A DNA stretch of 17,878 bases from assembly GCA_051649305.1 (NCBI GenBank), contig JBOFGV010000071.1:1-17878 (forward strand). The letters are read 5' to 3'. A program made the position numbers and the translations under genes. The DNA comes from JADCCX01 sp051649305. Its GTDB lineage: Bacteria; Pseudomonadota; Alphaproteobacteria; Rhizobiales; Beijerinckiaceae. Shown one piece after another: positions 7,087 to 14,974 of this stretch (position 1 is the stretch's first letter; each line of letters starts with the position of its first letter). The notes under the pieces were generated by a model. It was not told the DNA's origin. It was given only the letters and a program-made list of their open reading frames with translations, and searched no databases.

Positions 7087-9195
7087 ATGTCAAACTATTG
7101 GTGCGAATGGAAAAAATACGATGGGGATAAGCTATCTCCCTATCTGCACTGGTGGCTTGATGTGCCACCTCTGGAGTTCACGCGTGGACTCCCTTCCGAG
7201 CGCGCCAATGATCCCGCGCTCACTTACTTCTTGAAGAACATTGTCCTTGGTTTCAATCCTGTCCTGATGAGGGCTGACGGGTCTCCGTCGGATAGCAGTG
7301 AGGACGAAAGCGTCAACGAGTTAATTGGCGAAACCGCTCTGATCAACCTGCCATTGCCGGGCAATGTGAAGAACCATGACTTTAAGGGCCATATAAGCTG
7401 GATTCCTGATCCTGCTGACCTTCCGTCGGTTTCTCACGATACTGTTATTGTCGGCATAGTTGATGCGGGCATACCGGTCGGCAGCTCCCGCTACCGTGAT
7501 CGTACCGGCAAGACGCGGGTTCTGGCTGCATGGCAACAAGGAGGGGCGCGTGCCGAGCCTGATGAAAGCGCAACTCCCAGACCTTTTGCGCGCTCCTATC
7601 TGCCTTCCGGCACAGAGATTTATAAAAACGACATCGACTGCCTGCTTGCTCAAAACACAATCAACGACCTTTTTCTGGCTGACAGTTTCAATAGGGAAGC
7701 CGGACTGGTTGATATCGCCAGCCCGTTGGGAGTGCGTGTGCTCGCGGGTCGATATGCCCATGGTGCATCGGTCCTGGATCTCGCAGCCGGAGTGGAGCCG
7801 CATCAGAGCAATGACCGGACCAAGATCATCGCAGTCAACCTGCCCAATCTGGCTACACTCAACAACTCGAGCACGTTTCTGGATTACTTTACAATCCTCG
7901 GCATCAAGCGAATTGCTGATCTCGCCGATGCAATTTATGAAAAAAGCAAGGCCGCTGCTCCGCCTCATGAAGCAGCGAAATGGACTGGCGCGGGTTTCCC
8001 GGTTGTCATCAATCTGTCTTTTGGAAAGAACGCAGGCGCAAAAGACGGCAACGACTTTTTCAGCGCAGCCATCACGAAAATCAACGCCCGTCGGGTCGAG
8101 AAAGGGCGACTGCCGATCCAGCTCGTTGCATCGGTTGGTAACCACAATCTCCGTCGGGTCCATGCCCAGTTTGATCTGAAGGAAAAAGAGAGTGGCACGA
8201 TCGCTTTCCGGACTGCTCCGGAGGATCAGACACCGAATTTTCTTGAAGTCTGGAGCGACAGGATACCAATGCCGTCCGGAAAAAAACCGGAAGATATCAA
8301 GCCTGATCTTTATATCAGCGTTACACAGCCCGGAGCCACAACGGAAAAGCTATTGACCGGAAAGCATCATCACTTTTGCTCTGTTGTCGGCGATCCTGCC
8401 CGGATCTACTGCGCTGTAGAACCATCACCATCAGGCAAGCACTACCGGGTTTGCTATATGCTTTGTCTTGCGCCGTCGATGGAGCATACAGATCTACAAG
8501 GTCGGGCAAAAGCTCCTGCTGGAGCATGGCAAATCACGGTCAGAAACAAATCCAAAGTAACCAGGAAAGTCTTTGTAGAAGTCCAGACTGATCAGTCCGG
8601 GCGTGCTGACTCGAAGGCTGGCCGTCAGGCCCGGCTTGAGCATGCTGGGTACTCCGGCACTGATCAAACCACTGGACGCGTGCTTGACAGCTGTGACGAC
8701 CCTGGTCTCTTCGAGGGAGGCAAGTCAGATACGCAGTCGGTTCTTCGACGTCATGGCACGATCAATGCCACTGCAATGGGCAATGATGTGATTGCGGTGG
8801 CAGGATACAGGCGCTCCGATGGTCAGCCTGCGCGCTACTCGTCAACGGGGCACGGCTTCAAGGTTGGTGACAACGGTCGGGAAGAGCCATCTTTTGCGGC
8901 ACCTACTGATGACAGTCCGGCGCTTTTTGGAGTGCTCACGGCAGGTGCAGCTGAAGGCTCCGTTGTCGCCATGCGCGGCACAAGTTTCGCCTCTGCCCAG
9001 ACAACACGGATTGCTGCTGAGTTGATGCTAGGTGGTGTCAAGCCTGGCCACCCTCTGATGAAGGCGCTCGAAAAGCGAGCCATTGCTGATGAGGCCAAGC
9101 TCAAGCCAGTTTCACCAACGCCTTGTGCAACAAAAGTTGGAAAAGGCCGCGTGATTCCAGAACCGCATCTGACTATCAACCGAAAGGGAGGATAG
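7087..9195 (+). CDS. Subtilisin-like serine peptidase (S8 family)
   Basis: A 702-residue S8 peptidase with an intact triad. Asp126 is in VIVGIVDAGIPV, His225 in YAHGASVLDLAAG, and Ser633 in RGTSFASAQTTRIAAE; the oxyanion Asn352 is in VASVGNHN and INLSFG precedes it. The Asp-His distance (99 residues) and the Asn-Ser distance (281 residues) are both long. The latter holds an insertion rich in beta strands (about 365-500), which could be a jelly-roll or substrate-docking domain. No signal peptide and no clear inhibitor pro-domain are visible, so the enzyme probably acts in the cytosol, unlike classic secreted subtilisins. It starts 3 bases after the PAP2-like stop (AAAGG just upstream). Targets are unknown; maturation of a cassette product or regulated proteolysis are guesses. 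Confidence 0.92.
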   Translation: MSNYWCEWKKYDGDKLSPYLHWWLDVPPLEFTRGLPSERANDPALTYFLKNIVLGFNPVLMRADGSPSDSSEDESVNELIGETALINLPLPGNVKNHDFKGHISWIPDPADLPSVSHDTVIVGIVDAGIPVGSSRYRDRTGKTRVLAAWQQGGARAEPDESATPRPFARSYLPSGTEIYKNDIDCLLAQNTINDLFLADSFNREAGLVDIASPLGVRVLAGRYAHGASVLDLAAGVEPHQSNDRTKIIAVNLPNLATLNNSSTFLDYFTILGIKRIADLADAIYEKSKAAAPPHEAAKWTGAGFPVVINLSFGKNAGAKDGNDFFSAAITKINARRVEKGRLPIQLVASVGNHNLRRVHAQFDLKEKESGTIAFRTAPEDQTPNFLEVWSDRIPMPSGKKPEDIKPDLYISVTQPGATTEKLLTGKHHHFCSVVGDPARIYCAVEPSPSGKHYRVCYMLCLAPSMEHTDLQGRAKAPAGAWQITVRNKSKVTRKVFVEVQTDQSGRADSKAGRQARLEHAGYSGTDQTTGRVLDSCDDPGLFEGGKSDTQSVLRRHGTINATAMGNDVIAVAGYRRSDGQPARYSSTGHGFKVGDNGREEPSFAAPTDDSPALFGVLTAGAAEGSVVAMRGTSFASAQTTRIAAELMLGGVKPGHPLMKALEKRAIADEAKLKPVSPTPCATKVGKGRVIPEPHLTINRKGG

Positions 9196-9265
9196 CAGTC
9201 TTCACGACCCTTCTCTTGTTGTTGTTCAATATTGTACCTGCAAAAATTTTCTAAAGAACACGATC

Positions 9266-9284
9266 CGGACCGCTGATTGGTCCG
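9266..9284. other. Small hairpin in the peptidase-KAS III gap
   Basis: CGGACC (9266-9271) and GGTCCG (9279-9284) form a perfect 6-base stem with a 7-base loop in the 189-base gap between the peptidase and KAS III genes. No T tract follows on either strand, so it is unlikely to be a strong intrinsic terminator. It may be an attenuating or processing structure, or chance. Confidence 0.3.
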
Positions 9285-9384
9285 AACCTATGCTCAACCA
9301 CCATTGCCCGGCTTTCACGTTCCGGTGCCATCCGTTCATGCGGTTGGTGCTGGCCGGGGAAAGCTGTGTCGAAAGACTGGAAAG

Positions 9385-10545
9385 ATGAGTGCAATCCGCT
9401 CTGTCCCTGATTCTGCCCCTGCTGCACAGGCCGTGAACCGGCTGCGCGGCATCGGTGTATTTGTTCCTGATGACAGGATTTCAAATGACGAGCTTGCAAC
9501 AACCTTCAACAAGTCTGTCACTTTTGAAAACCAGAAGCGCATTGCCCTCGGATACCCCATGCTGGAGCCATCCAGTGCAGACTTCATCCTTGAAGCCTCT
9601 GGTATTCGCAACCGCCATGTGCTCGATAAATCCGGCATTCTTGATCCTGTACGGATGGTTCCAAACCTGCCCGAAAGGCTTGATGACGCACTGTCGATTC
9701 AGGCCGAGTTCGCAGTCAAATCTGCGCACCTTGCACTTGCAGACGCAGGACTTGAGCCATCTGACATTGACCTGGTGATTTGCGCCTGTGCGCATCACCA
9801 ACGGCCATATCCCGCGATTGCCATTGAGATCCAAAAGGCGCTTGGGTGCCGGGGTGCAGCGTTTGACATGAATGTTGCGTGCTCATCGGCAACCTTTGCT
9901 ATGCATCTTGCAACGCAGATGGTGAATGCCGGAGGTGCAACCAATGTCCTGGTTTGCAGTCCCGAGATCATGTCAGGGCACCTCAACCACCGTGACAGGA
10001 AAACCCATTTCATCTTCGGAGATGCTTCAACATCCGTCATCATAGGCAGGTCTGATGGAAAGCCAGTCAGATCTGGTGCTCCGCAGTATGAAATTCGAAA
10101 GTCAGACATATGGACGGAATTTTCCAGCAATATCCGTAGTAATTTTGGGTTTCTCAACCGCACATCGCCGACAACAGTCAACAGTGATGACAAGCTTGTC
10201 ACGCAGGTCGGCAGCAAGGTTTTCAAAGATATTGTTTTTGCAGCCAGTCGGCACATCAGGAACTTTGTCAGCGGTGCTGGCCTCGAAATTGAGCAACTCG
10301 AACGGTTGTGGTTGCATCAGGCAAACCTCAAGCTGCTCCGTTCTCTCGTCAAGCATATTGCAAACGATGAACTCATGGCTCGCGTGCCGATTGTTCTCGA
10401 TGAAATCGGCAACGTTGCTTCCCCCGGATCGCTGATCGCATTTGATCGCACGCGAGGTGAAGTTCCCATCGGAGGCCACGGCATCCTGTGCTCGTTTGGA
10501 GCTGGATATTCCATCGGCTGCCTGCTGCTGAAACGTGTTTCCTAG
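9385..10545 (+). CDS. Beta-ketoacyl-ACP synthase III of the beta-ketodecanoyl synthase type
   Basis: A 386-residue KAS III with the thiolase-fold triad: Cys166 in FDMNVACSSATFAMH, His311 in LWLHQANLKLL and Asn343 in EIGNVASPGSL. Stretches such as ISNDELATTFN, SSADFILEASGIRNRHVLDK, RPYPAIAIEIQKALG and GHLNHRDRKTHFIFGDA match my recollection of the Pseudomonas PA3286 type, which condenses octanoyl-CoA with malonyl-ACP to give 3-oxodecanoyl-ACP, rather than housekeeping FabH. It would supply a medium-chain 3-oxoacyl precursor. The ATG at 9385 is preferred (GGA closely upstream, family-like start soon after); a TTG at 9277 would add 36 unlike residues. Its stop lies within the ribosome site of the next gene, so it pairs with the methyltransferase. 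The real acyl substrate is unproven. Confidence 0.92.
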   Translation: MSAIRSVPDSAPAAQAVNRLRGIGVFVPDDRISNDELATTFNKSVTFENQKRIALGYPMLEPSSADFILEASGIRNRHVLDKSGILDPVRMVPNLPERLDDALSIQAEFAVKSAHLALADAGLEPSDIDLVICACAHHQRPYPAIAIEIQKALGCRGAAFDMNVACSSATFAMHLATQMVNAGGATNVLVCSPEIMSGHLNHRDRKTHFIFGDASTSVIIGRSDGKPVRSGAPQYEIRKSDIWTEFSSNIRSNFGFLNRTSPTTVNSDDKLVTQVGSKVFKDIVFAASRHIRNFVSGAGLEIEQLERLWLHQANLKLLRSLVKHIANDELMARVPIVLDEIGNVASPGSLIAFDRTRGEVPIGGHGILCSFGAGYSIGCLLLKRVS

Positions 10546-10554
10546 GAGCTGACC

Positions 10555-11643
10555 ATGCTGGACGACGCACAGAAAGAAAAGCTTGAAGACGCACTCGATG
10601 TTTTCATGATGGAGCAATCAAACTTTGAGCGCATTATCCGCAGTATCCCTATTGGCCTTGAAGAACTCATGCAGCTTGGCAAGGATATCTCTCGCTCTTC
10701 CCACGCCAGTGCACGAAAAATCATTTCAATCGCCGGAAATGACCCTGCTGAGTGGGCCGAGGCAGCCAGTCAACTGAGAGCGCATCCTGTTCACAGGGAG
10801 TATCTCATGCAGTCGGATTTCATCGCCCAGGCGCTACGCAAACCCTATGGTTATGCTGGCGACAAAGACCTCATGCTGATGATCTACAGGAATGAAGATC
10901 GCGGCATCTCGCCTTATGCCGAGTTGAAGAACCATGTTTATCAGTCACTGCCGGCAGCCGAGGCGGTGCGCCAGCGCGTAGATGGTATGGAGCGTCATCT
11001 CAGGAGCCTGCCGGATGGTGCAAGAGTTCTTTGCCTTGCCTGTGGGCCGGGCTGGGAGATCCAGCAACTTGCTCAGGAAAACAATCTTCGTATCCAGATC
11101 GATCTTCTGGATCATGATCGGCAGACCCTTAACTACACGATGAACAAGCTGGCTGTCCCCGGGGTCAATCACATCCTCTGCAATGCGTTCGACATCATCA
11201 AAGGCCAGACATCATTTGAAAAACTGAACCACGAAAAGCACAGCAGCCATTTCAGAGATGCATTCCGGTTGAAGCCTGATGAGTATGATCTGATCTACAC
11301 AACAGGCCTGTACGACTACATTGCATCATTCCCGATGAATCCAAGCCGGGGAGCCACTGGGCTCACAACCCGCCTGTTTTCTTTTCTGAAGCCAAGCGGA
11401 CGCCTCTATGTCGGCAACTTTTTGAAGCCCGGCGGTGCCAACCCGCACCAGATACCGCATCAGTTCATGATGGAGGCTTACTCCGACTGGAAACTGATCT
11501 ACCGGACGCTAGAAGATATCCAGGGCTTTGCGGCTGGTCTTCCTGCCGAGAGTTACCGCTCGGTATTGTTCGATGAAACCATCGAGCGCGCTGCAGGACC
11601 AGAATCCGTCATCGGTTTTATCGAGTTGCAGAAAGTGGTGTGA
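10555..11643 (+). CDS. PhcB-like class I SAM-dependent methyltransferase
   Basis: A 362-residue protein. The C-terminal two thirds hold a Rossmann methyltransferase: motif I VLCLACGPGWEI (158-169), an acidic turn IDLLDHD (182-188) after the second strand, EYDLIYTTGLYDYI (243-256) and LKPSGRLYVGNF (278-289). The N-terminal helical part with KPYGYAGDKDLM (96-107), and the late DWKLIYRT (311-318), are hallmarks of the group annotated as 3-hydroxypalmitic acid methyl ester biosynthesis proteins after PhcB of Ralstonia, which makes a fatty acid methyl ester signal. The substrate here is not proven and many members of this group have other or unknown roles. It follows the KAS III gene by 9 bases with AGGAG 7 bases before the ATG, so the two are very likely co-expressed. 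Cytosolic. Confidence 0.85.
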   Translation: MLDDAQKEKLEDALDVFMMEQSNFERIIRSIPIGLEELMQLGKDISRSSHASARKIISIAGNDPAEWAEAASQLRAHPVHREYLMQSDFIAQALRKPYGYAGDKDLMLMIYRNEDRGISPYAELKNHVYQSLPAAEAVRQRVDGMERHLRSLPDGARVLCLACGPGWEIQQLAQENNLRIQIDLLDHDRQTLNYTMNKLAVPGVNHILCNAFDIIKGQTSFEKLNHEKHSSHFRDAFRLKPDEYDLIYTTGLYDYIASFPMNPSRGATGLTTRLFSFLKPSGRLYVGNFLKPGGANPHQIPHQFMMEAYSDWKLIYRTLEDIQGFAAGLPAESYRSVLFDETIERAAGPESVIGFIELQKVV

Positions 11644-11709
11644 AGGCAAAGCCCCACCGGCACAACCCGTTTGCTTGGTTTCTGGTTTTGAGTTTTTTAC
11701 AGCGAAAAT

Positions 11710-11749
11710 GGGAACTCTATACGTGGGTCAAACACCGTATAGAGTTCCC
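11710..11749. terminator. Perfect 14-base stem between convergent genes
   Basis: GGGAACTCTATACG (11710-11723) and CGTATAGAGTTCCC (11736-11749) pair perfectly around a 12-base loop. It lies between the convergent methyltransferase (stop 11643) and L,D-transpeptidase (stop 11758). On the minus strand ATTTTCG follows the stem, so it may end the transpeptidase transcript. The T tract is weak, and the plus strand has none. The long AT-containing stem is unlike a typical GC-rich terminator. Confidence 0.55.
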
Positions 11750-11757
11750 AAATAATC

Positions 11758-13077
11758 TCACTCAACCTGCTCGTCTTCCTTGTTCTGGATCGCGCGGGTC
11801 AGTTCGCCGGGGCCGAAGCCATCGCGGTTGTAGATGTCGTCGCGGAACTGCACCACGCCTTCGGGCGTTGCCCAGGCCGTAATATAGGCCCAGTAAGTCA
11901 TGATGTTTTCCTTGAACTTGGCATCGATGCGCTGGCCGGAACGGATGGCGTTCTCGATGGCATCGCGGTCCCAGCCCGGTGTGTCCTTCAGCAGCCATTC
12001 CACGTAGGAACGCACGTTCTGGACGCGCACGCAGCCTGAGGAGACGAAGCGGAAGTCATCGCCGAAAATGCCCTTGGCTGGTGAGTCGTGCATGTAAACG
12101 CCGTGCGGCGAATGCACGTTGATGCGCATGAAGCCGAGCGAGTTGAACTCGCCGCCTTGATCCTGACGGAAGCGGTACTTTGTGGCTTCGTCCGAGCGCC
12201 AGTTGATCTGCTCTGCTGGCACTTCCTGACCAGCGCCGTTAAAGATGCGGATCTTGCTGTCGCGCAGGTAGTTCGGGTCCTGCTGCATCTTCGGGATCAG
12301 GTCCTTCCGGATGATCGAGGCAGGCACGGTCCAGAACGGGTTGAAGTTCACTTCCGAAATCTTGGCGCTCATGATTGGCGACTGACGGTCGATCTTGCCA
12401 ACACCAGCGGTGTGGCGCGTGGCAACCACTCCGGCCTCAACTGTTTCCACATAGGCAGCCGGAATGTTGATCAGCACGAACTTGTTGCCAAGGTTGCCCA
12501 TGGCGAGCGACTTCAGGCGGATCAGGTTGATTTCAAGCTGCTTCAGGCGCTTGTCCGCCGTCATATTCATGGCTGCGTAGGTCTGTGAGGCCACAACGCC
12601 AGTCTGGCCCAGACCATGGCGGCCCTGGAAGCGCTTGATGGCGGCCTCGACATAGGCATCGAATACAGGCGATGTTGCAAGCGAGCGGTCAAGGTCACCG
12701 CCCTGAATCAGGCGTCGGCGGATGGCGATAACGCCCTCGCTGCGCATGCCAAGGCGAAGGCGCTCGGCGCGGGGTACACCAATGAAGCCGCCCTGCGCGA
12801 CAATCTGCTGATACTGCTGAATGGCGCCTTCTGTCGCCTGCACCGTGGCAGGCGAGAGGATTGGCGCGCTGGAGCGCACGTTGATAACGCGCGAACCGGA
12901 ATCATATCCCTGGCTCCACTCAGCCTGGCCGCCAGCCAGCGTGTCCACCGGAGCAGCCATTGCTGCTGAAGCAAAAACCTGCGGCGCGCCAAGCGCTGCA
13001 CCAAAGCCTGCCATCACCTGGCGGCGCGAAACCTTCATGGTCTTCAAACCGTTTGCATCCTGCGAACGTACAGCCAT
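11758..13077 (-). CDS. ldtP: Murein L,D-transpeptidase (YcbB-type) with Tat signal
   Basis: A 439-residue periplasmic enzyme that forms 3-3 cross-links in peptidoglycan or attaches proteins to it. The N-terminus has a twin-arginine signal (VSRRQVMAGFGAALG, residues 16-30) with likely cleavage near AMAAP (39-43). A peptidoglycan-binding domain follows (LRLGMRSEGVIAIRRRL and FQGRHGLGQTG, about 107-170). The YkuD catalytic domain has His330 in YMHDSPAKGIF and Cys349 in RFVSSGCVRV, the SSGC variant typical of YcbB relatives. The start at 13077 has AAGGA 7 bases upstream. An LdtR-like MarR gene lies about 1.2 kb away; in Liberibacter and rhizobia LdtR activates an L,D-transpeptidase gene called ldtP. 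The symbol is given by that analogy and is less sure than the enzyme class. Confidence 0.92.
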   Translation of the reverse strand: MAVRSQDANGLKTMKVSRRQVMAGFGAALGAPQVFASAAMAAPVDTLAGGQAEWSQGYDSGSRVINVRSSAPILSPATVQATEGAIQQYQQIVAQGGFIGVPRAERLRLGMRSEGVIAIRRRLIQGGDLDRSLATSPVFDAYVEAAIKRFQGRHGLGQTGVVASQTYAAMNMTADKRLKQLEINLIRLKSLAMGNLGNKFVLINIPAAYVETVEAGVVATRHTAGVGKIDRQSPIMSAKISEVNFNPFWTVPASIIRKDLIPKMQQDPNYLRDSKIRIFNGAGQEVPAEQINWRSDEATKYRFRQDQGGEFNSLGFMRINVHSPHGVYMHDSPAKGIFGDDFRFVSSGCVRVQNVRSYVEWLLKDTPGWDRDAIENAIRSGQRIDAKFKENIMTYWAYITAWATPEGVVQFRDDIYNRDGFGPGELTRAIQNKEDEQVE

Positions 13078-13269
13078 AACAAAATCCTTCTTACCCTTAG
13101 TCTTTACACAACTCAGGCGTTTCTACACTGATAACCCTAATGGAGCGTTTCGCGTGTCGCCTGAATTCTGTTTTGACTGCTGTTTGCATACATCAATTCG
13201 TCTGGTCTGGTTAGGGGGCAGTGAGGCTGAAATGTGGCATTCACCACTTTGTGAGGACAAAACAACGCC

Positions 13270-14022
13270 ATGACTGTGCTCGCAGCTACCTTTCTGGTCA
13301 CTTTTGCGATGTTTGTGACCCTGTGGGCACTGAGCATGCGCATGCGGGATGCCAGTATTGTCGACATCTACTGGGGCCCGGGTTTTGTTGTCATCGGCTG
13401 GCTGTCCTATGCCCTGTCACCGGAGCGCAGCACAGCGCTGTTCATTCTAGTGGCACTGGTGACGCTCTGGGGCCTGCGGCTTGGCTGGCACATCGGCAGC
13501 CGCCACAAGGTAGAAGATGCGCGCTATGCCGCCATGAGAGCGGAGCGCGGGGAGAGCTTTGGGCGCTGGAGCCTCACTATGGTCTTCGGCTTGCAGGCGG
13601 TCATCCAGTGGCTTGCATCATCACCTATGCTGGTGGCGGCGCTGTCGGAAGCTGATCCTATGGAGCCGCTGCTGCATCTGGGTTTTGTGCTCTTTGCTGC
13701 GGGCTTCCTGCTGGAGGTCTGGGCTGATGGGGCAGTCCGCCGGTTCAGGGCTGATCCTGCCAACAAGGGCAAGCTGCTGATGACAGGCCTGCACGCCCGC
13801 ATCCGCCATCCGCAATATCTGGGCGAGATCATCCTGCAATGGGGGCTTGGTGTTATTGCCTTTGGCTTGACGCTTAACCCGCTGGCTTTCGCTGGCCCGG
13901 CGCTGATGACGGTGCTGATTATCAAGCTCTCTGGCGTGCCGATGCTTGAGAAGATGTTTTCGACGCGGGAGGGGTTTGCTGAGTGGAAGGCGAAGAGCGG
14001 GGCGGTTTGGCCAAAATTTTAG
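13270..14022 (+). CDS. DUF1295 integral membrane protein (steroid-5-alpha-reductase-like)
   Basis: A 250-residue membrane protein with about six hydrophobic segments. The C-terminal signature GLHARIRHPQYLGEIILQWG (173-192) is the 'RHPxYxGE' motif of DUF1295 and of the wider isoprenylcysteine methyltransferase / steroid-reductase fold, and the ending IKLSGVPMLEKMF...EWKAKSGAVWPKF is also family-like. The motif binds a cofactor (SAM or NADPH) in characterised relatives; the reaction here is unknown. An AGGA lies about 12 bases before the ATG, a little far. It is divergent from the L,D-transpeptidase (192-base shared gap) and convergent with the LdtR-like gene across a palindromic repeat. No functional tie to its neighbours is evident. 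Confidence 0.9.
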   Translation: MTVLAATFLVTFAMFVTLWALSMRMRDASIVDIYWGPGFVVIGWLSYALSPERSTALFILVALVTLWGLRLGWHIGSRHKVEDARYAAMRAERGESFGRWSLTMVFGLQAVIQWLASSPMLVAALSEADPMEPLLHLGFVLFAAGFLLEVWADGAVRRFRADPANKGKLLMTGLHARIRHPQYLGEIILQWGLGVIAFGLTLNPLAFAGPALMTVLIIKLSGVPMLEKMFSTREGFAEWKAKSGAVWPKF

Positions 14023-14045
14023 AGTGCTTGTTCTTGGATAAATAG

Positions 14046-14185
14046 CGCTGCCAACCCCCACCCTGACCCTCCCCCTTGCTGGGGGAGGGAACACACATCA
14101 CGATGTTTCGTGTTATTTCAAACTTTGCAGTTCTAGCACTTCCCTCCCCCAGCAAGGGGGAGGGGCAGGGTGGGGGTTGGCAGCG
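14046..14185. repeat. 140-base palindromic repeat element, complete copy
   Basis: Two 46-base arms (14046-14091 and 14140-14185) are inverted copies of each other with one mismatch (CCCTGACCC versus CCCTGCCCC). Each arm contains its own smaller palindrome, CCCTCCCCC-TTGCT-GGGGGAGGG. The 48-base centre is AT-richer. Its reverse complement matches the start of the repeat at the window end, including the centre. It lies between convergent genes, as REP- or MITE-like elements often do, and its RNA could fold as one long hairpin. Confidence 0.9.
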
Positions 14186-14203
14186 GGATGCTCGTCGAAA
14201 ACA

Positions 14204-14230
14204 AAAAGCCGGAGCAATGCCCCGGCTTTT
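14204..14230 (-). terminator. Intrinsic terminator of the LdtR-like gene
   Basis: On the minus strand AAAAGCCGG and CCGGCTTTT form a stem around a 9-base loop, followed by TTTTTGTTTTC. It begins about 22 bases after the stop of the MarR-family gene, the normal place for a rho-independent terminator. Confidence 0.85.
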
Positions 14231-14251
14231 GGTAGATCACTCAAACAATCC

Positions 14252-14779
14252 TTACAGTCGATAACGGATCTGGTCTGTCCAGAAGCGCTCCAGTCTGAGG
14301 AGGGCGTTGTTGAGGCGCGAGAAATCATCTGACATGATGCCGCCGATGTTCTCAACCGTCTTCACGTGCTTCTCGTAGAGGCCGGCAACAATGTCATGCA
14401 CCTGCTGGCCCTTGTCGGTGAGGCTGATGCGCACCGAGCGACGGTCAACGCGCGAGCGGGCATGGTGCAGATAGCCCATCTCCACCAGCTTCTTGACGTT
14501 GTAGGAGACGTTGGAGCCGAGGTAGTAACCGCGGGTGCGCAGTTCGCCCGCTGTCAGTTCCTTGTCGCCGATGTTGTAGAGCAGCAGCGCCTGAACGCTG
14601 TTGACATCTGAACGTCCGCGACGATCAAATTCGTCCTTGATGACATCCAGCAAACGGCGGTGCAGACGCTCCACCAGCTTGAGGGATTCGAGGTAGTTCT
14701 CTTTCACTGCCGGTGTTGAGGCTGCTGCCTCGACGCCTGCCATTTCCGGTGCTGTCCGGACCGCATTGGTCTTGTTCAT
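14252..14779 (-). CDS. ldtR: MarR-family regulator, LdtR-like
   Basis: A 175-residue winged-helix regulator. The recognition region is at about 60-105 (SVQALLLYNIGDKELTAGEL, then GYYLGSNVSYNVKKLVEMGY), followed by the wing with RSRVDRRSVRISLTDKG, and helices on both sides for dimer formation. The sequence and context agree with LdtR, described in Liberibacter and Sinorhizobium as an activator of an L,D-transpeptidase gene and of osmotic stress tolerance. The ATG at 14779 is preferred to one 23 codons upstream because AAGG stands 8 bases before it and the upstream residues look non-conserved. It lies downstream of DUF6163 on the same strand, with a 195-base gap long enough for its own promoter, and ends at a clear terminator. 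TTTAC-containing sites in its upstream region may allow autoregulation. Confidence 0.85.
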   Translation of the reverse strand: MNKTNAVRTAPEMAGVEAAASTPAVKENYLESLKLVERLHRRLLDVIKDEFDRRGRSDVNSVQALLLYNIGDKELTAGELRTRGYYLGSNVSYNVKKLVEMGYLHHARSRVDRRSVRISLTDKGQQVHDIVAGLYEKHVKTVENIGGIMSDDFSRLNNALLRLERFWTDQIRYRL

Positions 14780-14974
14780 GGTTTCGCCTTTCCCTGTGAG
14801 TGGGTAGCTTTTCGCCTTCCCATTGAAACTCACTTTACAGACGACCAATGAAAGCCAGTTTAAGCGACAGGCTAAATATTTGATTTACTTTTGAAGGTGA
14901 ACAAATCTTTACTTAGGGAGAGCTTATGCTGAACGAAAGATTAAAACGAACACTTGGGAATTAAGGTCTTGGAC

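Noticed and set aside
7321..8163. A 280-codon open frame on the minus strand
   Set aside because: It is antisense to the S8 peptidase, whose catalytic motifs are intact. The frame has no recognisable domain.
9277..9384. N-terminal extension of the KAS III from a TTG at 9277
   Set aside because: The 36 extra residues do not resemble the family, and there is a better ATG at 9385.
11640..11760. Possible right attachment site (copy of the tRNA-Ala 3' end)
   Set aside because: I compared this stretch by eye with the T arm and acceptor 3' end of the tRNA and found no convincing match.
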